Shown here piece after piece: positions 53,126-64,000 of a stretch of 64,000 bases of DNA. The DNA comes from Tethya wilhelma. Taxonomy: Eukaryota > Porifera > Demospongiae > Tethyida > Tethyidae. The DNA is taken from contig CAXIPT010000036.1 of NCBI GenBank assembly GCA_964030475.1, positions 1 to 64,000 of the forward strand, written 5' to 3'. Numbering within the stretch: position 1 is the first letter of the stretch; the number at the start of each line of letters is the position of its first letter. The notes under the pieces were generated by a model. The model had not been told where the DNA came from, searched no databases, and saw only the letters and a list, made by a program, of their open reading frames with translations. A program made the translations under genes and the position numbers.

Positions 53126-53945
53126 GACAGTAAGACAGTGGGACAGTGGGACAGTGGGACAGTAAGACAGTGCCTGGACATGCAGTGAGACAGTAAGACA
53201 GTGTGACAGTGAGACATGCAGTAAGACAGTAAGACAGTAAGACAGTAAGCCGGACAGTGAGACAGTGAGACAGTGAGACAGTGAGACAGTGAGACAGTGT
53301 GACAGTGAGACAGTGTGACAGTGAGACAGTGTGACAGTGAGACAGTGGGACAGTGGGACAGTAAGACAGTGAGACAGTGAGACAGTGTGACAGTAGGACA
53401 GCCTGTAAGACAGTGAGAGAGTAAGACAGTGAGACAGCCAGACAGTAAGACAGTGAGACAGTGTGACAGTGAGACCGTGGCAGTAAGACAGTGGGACAGT
53501 AAGACAGTAAGACAGTGAGACAGTAAGACAGTGGGACAGTGTGACAGGACAGTGGGACAGTCACGGTGACAGTGAGACAGTATAAGACAGTGGGATAGTA
53601 GGACAGTGAGACAGCCTGTGAGACAGTGAGACAGTGACAGTGTGACAGTGTGACAGTAAGACAGTGGGACAGTGTGACAGTGACAGTGTGACAGTAAGAC
53701 AGTGGGACAGTGTGACAGTGAGACAGTATAAGACAGTGGGACAGTGGGACAGTGTGACAGTGAGACAGTATAAGACAGTGGGACAGTGAGACAGTGAGAC
53801 AGTGGGACAGTAAGCCAGTGGGACAGTGTGACAGTGACAGTGTGACAGTAAGACAGTGGGACAGTGTGACAGTGAGACAGTATAAGCCGTGACAGTGGGA
53901 CAGTAGGACAGTGGGACAGTGAGACTGTGACAATAAGACAGTGAT
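53126..53945. repeat. Satellite of 8 bp unit, about 100 copies
   Basis: Unit gtNNgaca (gtgagaca, gtaagaca, gtgggaca, gtgtgaca) over ~820 bp with occasional 6 bp slips and 'ctgtgagaca'-type breaks. Because the unit has no stop in any minus-strand frame, two long overlapping open frames appear there (SHCLTVSLSHCPTVPLSYCL-like). These are artefacts, not genes. Confidence 0.95.
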
Positions 53946-55456
53946 CTGAGATAGTTGTGAGACAGAAAGCGGCATGATAATAAAAATGGTGTCGGCTCTG
54001 AGAAGTACTGATAGGCGGTATGAAGGCAATGAGAGAGCAGTGATGGAAGACAGCAAAGAACTTAATTCCTAACTTAATCAGGTAGTGATTGTATGTTCTA
54101 ATTTGCAATGTGCTAAATAAATGTGAATCTTATTATGAGGTGTTGTGTAATAGGACCTTGATCATACCCGCCTGTAGAGTAATGATGTAGTCATAATATT
54201 ATAGCGGTAATTATGTATCATGTTGTTTTAGGTTAATTATGAATGTTATGTTTGAGTCTGATCAATATTTGTACGCATATACATATAAATCAAAAGTATT
54301 GTGTGTGTCCACAACAAGTTATGGTCATTTTATTTATTCTAAAGTGTTGATTGTAGAGCAGTCTAAACAGTCAAGAGTTGATTTTTAATGTTCTTTCTTC
54401 AAAAGGGATGAAGGTTGACTGCATGTAATGTGTTAATTAACTGTGTTGTTAATTGCAGCTGAACTGGTGACCACCTGTTTCCTTAACATTCTCTCTCCTC
54501 CCCCTTTGGCTAGGATAGATCTCTTTCAGTAGAAGCTACAGTATATTGCTGTCTGAATATCTACACTGTTAGAAATAAGGTGTAAGTTAACACCTTTTTG
54601 GGGTGTCCCGCGTAATGTTTAAGTTTTGCACCCCTGGAGTGTTATAGAGCACCCCTCAAAATTCACTGGAGTGTTACATAGCACTCTTCTATGTGCTATA
54701 TAACACTCAAGTGTTGTTATTGAGCACCCAGCTATACAACATTCTGTAGCTACACAGCACCTTTAATGTATCAATTTCATGAACAAAATTCAATTCAAAC
54801 ACAGCATAAATTGTTTCTATGATCTGTCCAGAGTCTTTCTTGACAACTGCATGTCCAGCCGGGAGTTACTGTATGCTTGTGGCTACCTGTACAGTAATAG
54901 ATTGAGGACGTTATTGTCTAATTGACATAATTATAGCTACATAACATGTACATAATAGCTAGCTTTTCCCATCCCTATTTAATTTGTACACTAATAATAT
55001 GTATTTCCACACATACACACTTGTAATGATGCTTACACTTACCATCAGTCTCTTTAACATAATGCATTTCAGGCTTTTGTGTATACTCTTCATTTCACCA
55101 CAACTGCCATCACTGTTCCTAAGACCAAGTAAGCCTTTTTTCTCTCACAGGATCAGGCTTAGCGCGCTGATCTACAAGGGTTCAAAGTTCACGATTTCAA
55201 GTGTTATCAACCATACAGCTTATAACAGTAGGCCTTATCTAGCTGTTCTTACCTCAAATTTTGAGTTTATCTAGGTTGCAGCCATCTGTTTATGCTATCT
55301 GGAAGTCATATTTGGGGGTATTGTAGCTTTTCCAATGACTTATCAACGGCGCTGAAAAAATAAATATCAGCCCAGTTAGTACAGCTCAGTTAGACTGTAA
55401 AACATCAACTTTTCTTACCTCAAGCACTCCAAATTGAATTCTTGACAAGTTTAACT
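53946..55456. other. No gene; gtgtta/cacc repeat at 54565-54770
   Basis: 54565-54770 has recurring words 'agtgttata.agcacc', with inverse pairs such as aaggtgtaagttaacacctt and ggggtgtcc, probably a MITE. The rest has no supported frame. Confidence 0.5.
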
Positions 55457-55458
55457 CN

Positions 55459-55530
<72 letters not shown>

Positions 55531-55532
55531 TG
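55459..55532. repeat. TG microsatellite
   Basis: (TG) about 36 units, beginning directly after the N at 55458. Confidence 0.95.
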
Positions 55533-55688
55533 TGTGCATACATTCATATAAACACTTAATGGTCAAGCAAAAACATCAAATCGTACACTTCCTAAGCAAC
55601 AAGTAACAACACAAAGTGCAGTGTATTCTTGGAAGTATATAGCTTGCATGCATATATATTCACCTACACACTCATTTACATACAGTAG

Positions 55689-55689
<1 letters not shown>

Positions 55690-55736
<47 letters not shown>
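55690..55736. repeat. CA microsatellite
   Basis: (CA) about 22 units, 75 bp before the start of the OTU/CXC gene. Confidence 0.95.
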
Positions 55737-55737
<1 letters not shown>

Positions 55738-55810
55738 GTGCACACACAGACATTCACTTAGTACAATTGTCAATATATTATTGTATATACTTTTTGTTTG
55801 ATTATACAGG

Positions 55811-58800
55811 ATGAGGCTTGTAGTTTTGGTTGGATTTATTTTGGTGTTGAATAGCTCTCTTGCTGCTGCTGTTAAATTACCTCCTGAATGGTACAACTTC
55901 TTGCAACAGATATGTAGTGAGTTCAATGACCAGAATCCTCTTCCTCCTTCCATACTATCATACAACAGTTACCCCCAAACGCTGACTAGTAACGTGAGAA
56001 ATCCTGTGATGTTTCTCTTTCCTCCAATTATATTGTGGTCACCAATTCAGCAGTTAGACAATGTATTGAAGAAGGTTGTCTGTCCAAAGTGTGTTGGTGA
56101 AGGAAGTGAAGAGAGTCTGTGTCCAATTGGGTGGAAAGATGGATCAGCTGGAGCTAGGTCAGAACCCAGGAAAATATATGGATTGACTGGAATTGTTCTT
56201 TTAGTGGGTCGTGTTTATAAATGCAATAAAGGACATGAAGTTTCAGGCTATCACCCTGAAATTTTGCGACAAATTCCTGTTTGTTTTATCCCTTTCCGGT
56301 TATGGCACAGAACAGGCTTTACTGTTGAATGTGCTGAATTAATATTCTTAACTATGACCACCAGCTTAAGCATTCATTCTATCAAAGATATTCTGTTCAA
56401 GTACTTAGTAACATGGTTCTATTCTCAAAAAGAAAAATATAAGCAGTTACAAAAAATAGACACTACTAGATCGGATGCATTCATCACCATGGAAGAATGG
56501 CGATGTCAGTTTGCATCCATTTCTCCATCAGTTCACAGTATTTCAGGCTGTTTCCTGGAGAACTTCTAGAAAAAAGAACGGATATATGTGCTCTGTATGC
56601 AGAAAACATCACTGGGTGATTCTGGTGACACTTGGCTCAGTTGTGATCATACGTTCGCATCAGCAAGTAAGTGGAATACTAGTAGTTTTACAATAGCTAA
56701 TACATATATAATTCTTACACTGCTGTTAACAAGTAGTGTATGTATACTATTGCCATGTACAATAGCATAATAATTATTAATTTTGCATTGTGCTTATTTA
56801 TGCATGCATTTCATATTTCCTCCTTTTACTGTAGCTAACATTGGTTTGGGAAGACAAGGCGACAAACGATGGATTACTCAGTATGCTGCTTTGTTCTGTG
56901 TCCTAAACTCTATAGGTCAAGTATTAACATGGAAACTGTCACCGGGGCTGAAATTTGATGAGGTACAGAGCCATCTAGTTGCCTTAAATGAGCGTATCCA
57001 GTCACAGGGTAAAAGAGTTACAGAATTCTACATAGATAACTGTTGTTCCTGGCGCCGACTACTGCAAAGAGTGTTTGGAAGTAATCTAACGGTATATCTG
57101 GATCTGTTTCATGCAATAAAAAGAGTAGGTGAACAAATTCCCAAAAGACACCCATTAAGAAGAGCTTGCATGGAAGATTGGAGTCGGGTATTCCGAGACC
57201 AATCTGATACAGGTCGGTCTCGGCACATGACAACACCTGAACCTATGATCATGGAAAAAAATTTAAACTCCTTTCTTGAACGGTGGAAGGACGCAGTGTA
57301 TGATGGAGTACCTGTTTTAAAAGCAAAGGCTTTAACCGAAATTGAACAACTACGGAAACACATTAAACAAGGTTGCTTATCCGGAATTAGCCCTGGATGG
57401 GGAACAAACAGGAATGAAAGTTTACACAAGGACCTGAATGCAGTCATGTCCTCTGCCAAATATGGCGTTGAACTGGCATACGCACTATTTACTACCTGTT
57501 TCTTCCGACACAACGAACGAATGCTTTGTACGAAAGAGAAAAGAGCTGAGAGGACCATACATTTTTATCATGACCTATATTTCAATGAATCAACATCATC
57601 AGAACAATTTGGTATTCACATTCGTGACATTGATCTAGTCAAACAACCACTGCTTCAGTCAACAAGTTTAAAATTGGATATTCGCACTAGTTCGTACAAT
57701 GAACTAGCCAGTAGAATTAATGGATGTGATGGGTTTAACAGATATTCAATTATTGAACAAAGTGACGATGAGCAAGTTGACAACTGTAGAAGTGATGAAT
57801 CGTCATCTGATGATGACTTTGCTATTGTTGTAAGTGACCTTCGTGAAATTGTTCTTCGTGCTTTGATGTGGTTCTTTAGTCACAAAACAATTACAAGTGT
57901 TAGTGAAACAGCTACTCTGAGAGTGCAGTCTATCCCTTTCATGTCCAGTAAGATGACTGTGAATCTCTTTGATTCGGCACTTCTAGAGATGACGACTGAT
58001 ACTCAACAACATGAAGAACGCCTTACTCATGTGTTACAATCGTGGAAATTTAGCAGGATCCCATCTCCGCGCGATGGTAATTGTCTCTTCTACTCTGTGG
58101 CATATCACCTAAAGCATCAAGTCCAGACAGGGAATGTTTCCCTTTCTGAATTTCTAACGACAGTTGGAGTCCAAATTCAAAATCAGTGTGAGGAAGTGAT
58201 GCGTGCCTTGAGGAAGCTTACAGTAGACGAATGGTTAGGTGAATACTCTGATGAATACCAAGATTTTATGACTGGAGAACAATTAAGACAACACAGGCGA
58301 TTCAATTCTTGGGAGATGGACAATTCTCATCGGATATTGGTGATTTGGTTTTGTTGGCTCTGAGTAACATTCTAAAGCGACCAATCATTCTGTTGACATC
58401 GGCAGAGAATTTGCCAATCATTGTGCAACATCCAACACATGTGGAATGTTTATCCACTACTCCAGTGTACGTCGCATTTTTGCAGTGTGGTAGTGGGCAC
58501 TATGATGCAGTTGTGCCAACTAGTGCAATAAAGGAGAATGAACACGAACAAGTACAAGTACCTGAACGTCAAGATGCATCACATCATCTTCCTTTAGCAG
58601 ATAGTACTAACAATGCCGGCCAAATAGTAAAAACCTGCTGTTGTGGGAAGAAAGCAAGCATGAAAGGCGTTCCATGTTCATACGCACTTAGTCAATATAC
58701 ATGCCGTTGTCCTTGTTACAATGCACAACAAGCATGTAGCCACTCATGTAAATGTAAAAATTGCTCTAACCCATATGGAGTAAAACCGAAAAAGACTGAA

Positions 58801-59187
58801 AAACTAAATTCATTTAGTCGAAAAAGGGTACTACATAATCAACAAGCTGTACCACTGAAAGGACGACCTACATCCAACTTCATGGAAACAGTAGGAGAAT
58901 CTACAAAGACAGGTTCTTTTAGTACCATGGAATATCTAATAATATGTAGCAGTATCCATTTCCTTGTAGGAAAAGAGTATAATTATGAACAATTGACTGA
59001 TGAAATGATAGCTAAACTTTATCACTGCTATTGTAATGTTGTTCACCTTGCTGAAGCCCTGGATATTCAGATTGCAACTTTTGCACGCAACAAAAAAGAA
59101 ATAGAATCTTTGGCAAAAAGAACAGTTTTCAATAGCGAGATCGTGTATCAGCAGAGCATGACAAGATCAACGTACCTAATACGTTAA
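55811..59187 (+). CDS. Zinc ribbon - DDE-like core - OTU - CXC fusion gene
   Basis: Exon 1 55811-56666, intron (GT 56667, AG 56834), exon 2 56835-59187. N-terminal region: LPPEWYNFLQQICSEFNDQN, a CPKC ... LCPIGW ... PRKIYGLTG ... YKCNKGH ribbon (DUF6729-like as I recall). Core: LSCDHTFASA at the exon end, NIGLGRQGDKRWITQYAALF, FYIDNCCSWRR, LDLFHAIKRV and GCLSGISPGWGTNRNESLHK. The acidic D, D, E order suggests a DDE-type enzyme. C-terminal half: RDGNCLFYSVAYH (OTU Asp-Cys), GHYDAVVPT (His), then CCCGKKASMKGVPCS and CRCPCYN...CSHSCKCKNCSNPYG, a CXC (TSO1/tesmin-like) DNA-binding cluster. A TAG at 56567-56569 and a one-base shift near 58300 interrupt the frame. The hydrophobic first 20 residues look like a signal peptide, but ATG directly follows an AG, so an upstream exon is possible. 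Confidence 0.72.
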
Positions 59188-60015
59188 TCATGGATTGCTT
59201 CAGTTGGTGACATAGCTAGTAGATAGAACCATGCATGCATGCATTCACTTGTTGTCGTTATGTACAGTGTCATAAAATTAAAGCTATTTATATTCCCTAG
59301 CTTGCATATCATACGTACGGTAGTACGTATAGTAGGAATGGGTCGACTGTCCCATAGACACAATACAAAATGTTGGTCACTATAAAAGTCTACTCAAACA
59401 AAATTAACACCTTCAAAGTTGCTCAGAGGCTCTTACTGACAGATTTCCAACTGCATGCAAGGCCTAAAACTCACAAAAACTTTTCTCAGCACTCGTAGAG
59501 AGCGCTAGTGAGAAGCCACCATAGTGCCATTTTTGTTCTCCTAACTTACGTACTTACTGACGTACGTACTTCCTAACTGACTTACTTGAAAAGGATTTCC
59601 AGGGAACCAGAATGTGTTGAGCCGACTTTGACAGCACAAAGTAAGTTCTTTTCATGGGTACTACATTCTTTGATACTCGTTTTCATCATAAATAGGCCTA
59701 AACAAAAACTAGAAAGCCTTGAAACTTAGTGTATAAATTCATGTACTACAATGCAGCCATCTTTGTAGGTAGAGTTCAAAGGTCATTATTCACGTGGCAT
59801 TATTATGCGCATGCGCACTAGCCTCCAGCCTAATGAAGTGCATGTAGCTGCCACTCATGCTTTTTGTAGGGACTAACCAGTCTCTGATAGTGTTTGCACA
59901 CTGTAGTGTTGAAAAAAGTGAATGAACAAGTAGTAAAAATTTCAAAAAAATAAGTAGTAACAGAATCCAGATAAGATCCGGAATATTTTTTTTCCAGATT
60001 CTGAAATTACAAGCA
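59188..60015. other. No gene recognised
   Basis: Short inverted acgtacg words at 59311-59330 and 59547-59570; no supported frame or terminal repeat matching upstream of 55811. Confidence 0.5.
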
Positions 60016-60465
60016 GTTTTCAATGCTTAGTTCTAAGCATGGTAGATTAGACCTAAGCCACAGGCGCTTAGATCTAAGCCTAGATAGATTAGGCCTAAGC
60101 TGTGCGCTTAGATGTAAGCCTGGAATGATTAAGCCTAAGCTGTGCGCTTAGATGTAAGCCTGGATAGATTAGGCCTAAGCTGTGCGCTTAGATCTAAGCC
60201 TAGAATAGATTAGGCCTAAGCCGTACGCTTAGATCTAAGCCTAGATAGATTAGGCCTAAGCCGTACGCTTAGATCTAAGCCTGGATAGATTAGACCTAAG
60301 CCGTGCGCTTAGATCTAAGCCTGCGGATAGATTAGGCCTAAGCCACAGGCGCTTAGATCTAAGCCTGGATAGATTAGGCCTAAGCCGTGCGCTTAGATCT
60401 AAGTTGCGCGCTTAGATATATCTAAGCCTGAGCCTAATCCGGGCGCTTAGATCTAAGCCTCCATG
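60016..60465. repeat. Minisatellite with alternating palindromic cores
   Basis: About nine units of ~48-52 bp. Each has cttagatctaag (perfect palindrome around AGATCT), a 'cctggatagatt' spacer, then ttaggcctaag (palindrome around AGGCCT), then 'ccgtgcg'. The half-sites taagc/gctta alternate orientation throughout. Confidence 0.93.
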
Positions 60466-60749
60466 CGTTAAGGGGGATTCCCTGAGTTAACAATAGGCCA
60501 CATGGCATGGCATGTGACTCCCTCCACCTCCCATAGCTCTGCTGACAACTTCCAAGTTCTAAAGAGTCCAGGATCCGAAACTTCAAGGTGGTGAGAGAAA
60601 CCATAGTACATAGTGAAATATAAAAGGTACTTCTGAAACTAAAAACTAACTAAAATACTAAAAATTATAGGCTAATCTAAATACTACATACCAGTATACA
60701 AGCAATATAATTTATAAACTTGTGTGTAATGTCAGATAGCTCCAGTAGT
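60466..60749. other. 3' side of the minus-strand gene
   Basis: No supported frame; probably the 3' UTR or flank of the gene ending at 60750. Confidence 0.4.
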
Positions 60750-61986
60750 TTATCTCTCCATGAATTCTAGTTCTTTCTTAAGCCACATCTGAATGCTTTT
60801 ACTAAGCTTGTTTGTTGGAGTTAGCTTTATAATTTGCATAACTGATGTGAGTTGTATAACTGTCGGTTTGTACCGATTGTCTGGTCGCCATGGCTGGGTG
60901 TATGCACCCTTGAACCACTGCACCTCGATTGTGTCATCTTTCACCTCCCCAGTGCACTGTGCAATCCATGGTTTACCATTGTACTCGTCTTCTGAGGGTA
61001 GCACAGCAATAATATTCCCTTTTTTGGGGGTTCCCTATAATTGAAATATAATTATGCTATGGTGACTCATGCTGTACATGTGTTACTACAGTATCAGCTG
61101 TACTATAATATTTTTCTGCAGTCGGCTAGTGTCCAACTTATAAAGCCCATTTTAGGCCTATGATAATTATACTATACAACAATTTCACCTGGAATGCATT
61201 TTGTCTGGAGGTAGATCTTTTCTTTCCTGTGTACACCTGCGTTCATGTAATCAAAGTAACATTGTAAGTTATGTTGTAAACACATATTTATTTGATTGTT
61301 ATACCTACCTCAGGACGGGCATTTTCTCTGTCCACATACTTCTGTATGGCTTGGTGGAGTTGTGTTGGAGGAGGTGGAGGAGGAGAATGGCTGCCACGGT
61401 CTTCTTGCTCTGGAATTCGCTGGGAACTGATCCAGCTGTCAATTGGAATCTGTTTAGTTGATGTTCCCCTGCTTCTGACCATCTCAATGTGGTCTTCCCA
61501 CTCTTTACGTTTGGATTCTGAAAAGTACTCGGGTACTTTCTTGATATCCTCCACAAGTGAATCAAGATCCAGCTGTTCAGTATTGCCTTCAACAGTTGGA
61601 GTGAGATCAGACATTGACGACAAGTCTGTTTTGAAGATCTGAAGTGAGGACGGTTGTGTGCCATCGTCACGTTCTTCACTCAAGTCAGGGAGCCACTTTT
61701 TGTCGTCACTCCAAAACTTGTACGTCATCTCCACACTTCCATCTTCCATCAAGCGGATGCGATAGTGGTGAGGCTTCGTGTGATAGTAGATCCCATCTAG
61801 GTCTTCTTTGATCCACTCCTTTATATCGTACACCTCTGTGATACTGGAAACACTTGGGGAAGGAGTGTAGCTTTTTGTTAAGGCTAGCTTCAGGTCCTGG
61901 ACAGTTAGAGCATCGTTTTTGTCTAGATAGCTGTGCATGCATGTCCGTGTGTGTGTGTGTGTGTGTGTGTGAGCATATAAAATACA

Positions 61987-62064
<78 letters not shown>

Positions 62065-62088
62065 TATGTTGCTTAGCAACTTCTCAGT

Positions 62089-62127
<39 letters not shown>

Positions 62128-62289
62128 CACACATTGTAGTTGTATTACTCCAGGACTTTTCTCATATGTTACTTTGTAAATTGTGTAAGTATAGTTCTGT
62201 CCCAATAGTAATACAAAAGCCTCAAAAGTGCTTATAAACTCCTTGAACTATTACTGTTGCTAAGCAACTTCCAACAAACACGCACACAC

Positions 62290-62361
<72 letters not shown>

Positions 62362-63093
62362 TGCACACACACACACACACACATAGTTACAACAGCTGTT
62401 CTCTCTGTATGTTATAATCCATGCTCATACACATAATTATATGTGCACATAGTATGTATTACAATGCTGCTCTCTCTTGCACACACACAGACACACACAC
62501 AAAACTCGCACATCACACGCAAGTGAAAAGATTCCCTGCTAGTGTTCGCCCAATGTATTTTGATTTTTTTTTTTGAAATCTTTGGGAGGTACTAGTAATG
62601 TAACTATCATCATGTCATGGCTTTACCTTGAAAATCGAGAGAACATCTGGTCAATATCTTCATGAGTGTGCCCAACTGGTAAGAATGAGAGCTTGATCTG
62701 ATGATTGCATGTATAAGAGCCTGTGAACATCATTATAATGTACATTTTAAGAATACACTTTACCTTCCGGAAAACCTTCCTTCCAACTAAATAGACCAAG
62801 AACGCCAACAAGTATTTGTTTTTGTTCTGGCCTGTACAGTTGTCCATTTGGAGGTACAGAACCTCTGGCAAGCTCTCTTTGGCAGCAATCTCATTGAGAC
62901 ACTCTATCAGCACTGTGATGGTATAGTTGCTGTCACTAGAAAATTGACCACTCTGTAAGTAGACAAATGCTCCATGCCCATGAGTTAGTGCTCCAGTGAT
63001 GTGAATCTTGAGCTGATGTTTGTTACTGGTAGCCTAAAGAGGAAAAATACACGCTAGATTGAGTATACTGCTGGTATTCACGTATTAATCTCT

Positions 63094-63145
<52 letters not shown>

Positions 63146-64000
63146 TGCACACACGCACACACGCACACACACACACACGTCTTTACTGTCTTCTTTTTTG
63201 CTTGCTTTTTTCCCCTCCCTATTAGATTTTAATGATTATTGTAAACATGAAACCTTTGACTGTGATACGAAGTGTGGTAGTAAACTTTTCTGCTGGTCCA
63301 TCCCGTCCATAATCAAGGTCAAGTAACGAGATGGATTGTGTCTTGACTTCGTACAGTGACCATAATATTTCTCTCTCTCTTTCCTTTTAATGTTATTAGT
63401 GCATCAAATAATCAAAAATTAAAATTCATAGTTAGCAAAATTTTTATTTTTACCTGACTTTCTTCAGATGTTCATTTCTACCCTGATGTAGTTGCTCTCT
63501 CTTTTGTTTCTCTTTTTCAGCAGGAATCAATTTTGCATACAGATCACAGATTGTACACTTGCTAAAACGAGATCTCTGCATTTAATTAACATTAAATGTT
63601 TTTGCATAATCAATTACAAGATTCTGAACATGATTAACGTTACCACATTATAAATAATTCATAATAGTTATTGTAGCAAAAAAACCAACTTACCTTGGGG
63701 ATGGTGATGCTGCTGAAGCTCTTCTCCCAGTTAGCTAAAAACGCTGACTTGGATAGAAGATACCCACTACCCTCATACTCCTGAGAATAGCTCTCATATA
63801 CAGCTGCCTTTGTCAGACTGCTAGGCAAAAGAATCTTTTCTTCATTTGGCAGCTTGTCACCATTTTCCTGGGCAAAAATTTTGAGCCATTGCATTGCCAT
63901 TTCTGTGCTGACTCTAAATCTTGTTGGAGATGGGTCTGTGCTGTGAAACCTCTCTTCCAGAAACTCCTTTCTTATGTCATAGTATCGACTCTTTGAAATA
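60750..64000 (-). CDS. Multi-exon DDE-like gene with BAH-like C-terminus (5' end outside window)
   Basis: Minus-strand exons with good GT/AG borders: 63694 to beyond 64000, 63454-63575, 63254-63386, 62764-63033, 62627-62720, 61309-61930, 60750-61034. In order: SKSRYYDIRKEFLEERFHST and WLKIFAQENGDKLP; a Cys pair in KCTICDLYAKL; YLTLIMDGMDQQKSLLPH; ITGALTHGHGAFVY; LYLQMDNCTGQNKNKYLLAF; LSFLPVGHTHEDIDQMFSRF; an acidic/Pro exon (WIKEDLDGIYYHTKPHH, HSPPPPPPTQ); and GNIIAVLPSEDEYNGKPWIA...VQWFKGAYTQPW, a BAH/Tudor-like ending. The IMDGMDQ, MDNCTGQNKN and GHTHEDID motifs give a D-D-E/D series, as I recall from a transposase-like family (DUF7869) in cnidarians and sponges. Unlike most genes here its frame has no visible break. 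Introns carry CA and GA microsatellites. Confidence 0.68.
61948..62125. repeat. TG, GA and CA microsatellites in an intron
   Basis: (TG) at 61948-61971, (GA) at 61991-62060, (CA) at 62091-62124. They lie just upstream of the acceptor of the 61309-61930 exon. Confidence 0.95.
62277..62382. repeat. CA microsatellite
   Basis: Interrupted (CA)n in the same intron, with a second short run at 62478-62504. Confidence 0.95.
63093..63180. repeat. CT and CA microsatellites
   Basis: (CT) about 21 units at 63093-63135 then CA-rich sequence, in the intron between the MDGMDQ and MDNCTGQN exons. Confidence 0.95.

Noticed and set aside
53085..54108. Two minus-strand ORFs of 323 and 337 codons
   Set aside because: Both lie in the 8 bp satellite and only reflect its lack of stops on that strand.
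55811..55875. Signal peptide for the OTU/CXC gene
   Set aside because: The hydrophobic start is real, but the rest is DNA-related and an AG directly precedes the ATG, so the start may be inside a downstream exon.
20999..56569. Recurrent in-frame TAG codons as a sign of TAG recoding
   Set aside because: TAG interrupts the Crypton, BEN and OTU/CXC frames, but TAA and TGA interrupt others and TAG also ends good frames; decay explains it more simply.
57018..57558. Minus-strand ORFs opposite the OTU/CXC gene
   Set aside because: Antisense shadows of the conserved DDE-like core.
60016..60465. CRISPR array
   Set aside because: Units are contiguous and fully repetitive without unique spacers, and the DNA is eukaryotic.
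61930..62205. Upstream part of a 305-codon minus-strand frame
   Set aside because: It runs through GA and CA microsatellites (SLSLSL, CVCVCV); a good acceptor at 61931-61932 marks the real exon start.
1..64000. tRNA, rRNA or other structured RNA genes
   Set aside because: No convincing B-box plus cloverleaf, rRNA core or snRNA motif was seen by eye; a covariance search would be decisive.

Overview
The window is animal (eukaryotic) genomic DNA, very rich in transposons. The genes have short introns with GT/AG borders, there is no operon structure, and long CA/TG and GA/CT microsatellites occur. The transposase-like families present (MULE with SWIM finger, Harbinger, Tc1/mariner, pogo, Crypton, DUF6589-type and 'IDGMDQ'-type genes, an OTU/CXC fusion) occur together in sponges and cnidarians. 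My best guess is a demosponge such as Amphimedon; this is inference, not proven. Four single N bases (3440, 11762, 13629, 55458) mark assembly joins, so some frameshifts and truncations may be assembly faults.

Layout. 1-8.7 kb: a nearly identical 1-kb sequence in inverted orientation at both ends (1-1001, 7702-8695) encloses two damaged PIF/Harbinger transposases, a C-terminal fragment of another transposase-like gene, a small multi-exon Cys-rich gene with a TATA-type promoter repeat, and a full copy of a ~1.1 kb repeat made of a ~265 bp palindrome plus an ~830 bp body ending in a hairpin. 8.7-18.7 kb: a decayed pogo-like transposase, further copies of the palindrome/body repeat, a HIRAN-domain gene remnant, a DD34E Tc1/mariner pseudogene and several local duplications. 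A 503 bp insertion flanked by TTAA sits inside one repeat copy. 19.7-21.4 kb: a Crypton-like tyrosine recombinase bounded by 36 bp inverted repeats. 23-29 kb: small unidentified exons. 30-36 kb: two incomplete Gypsy-type LTR retrotransposons in opposite orientation, one with LTR-gag-protease, the other with integrase-LTR; neither has a visible reverse transcriptase, and the protease is split by an 817 bp inverted-repeat insertion.

39.8-51.9 kb: the N-terminal and C-terminal parts of a DUF6589-type gene lie about 10 kb apart. Between them are a BEN-domain gene with a coding 36 bp minisatellite, a Tc1/mariner pseudogene with its last catalytic Glu changed to Lys, and a complete 4,063 bp Mutator-like element with long inverted repeats and a perfect 9 bp target duplication (46637-46645 = 50709-50717). 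53-55.5 kb: an 8 bp-unit satellite and other repeats. 55.8-59.2 kb: a large gene joining a zinc-ribbon N-terminus, a DDE-type core, an OTU protease-like domain and a CXC cysteine-rich domain. 60.0-60.5 kb: a minisatellite with alternating palindromic cores. 60.75 kb to the window end: a multi-exon minus-strand DDE-like gene with a BAH-like C-terminus.

Almost every recognisable gene is part of a mobile element or a multicopy transposase-derived family. I found no clear single-copy housekeeping gene, tRNA or rRNA.
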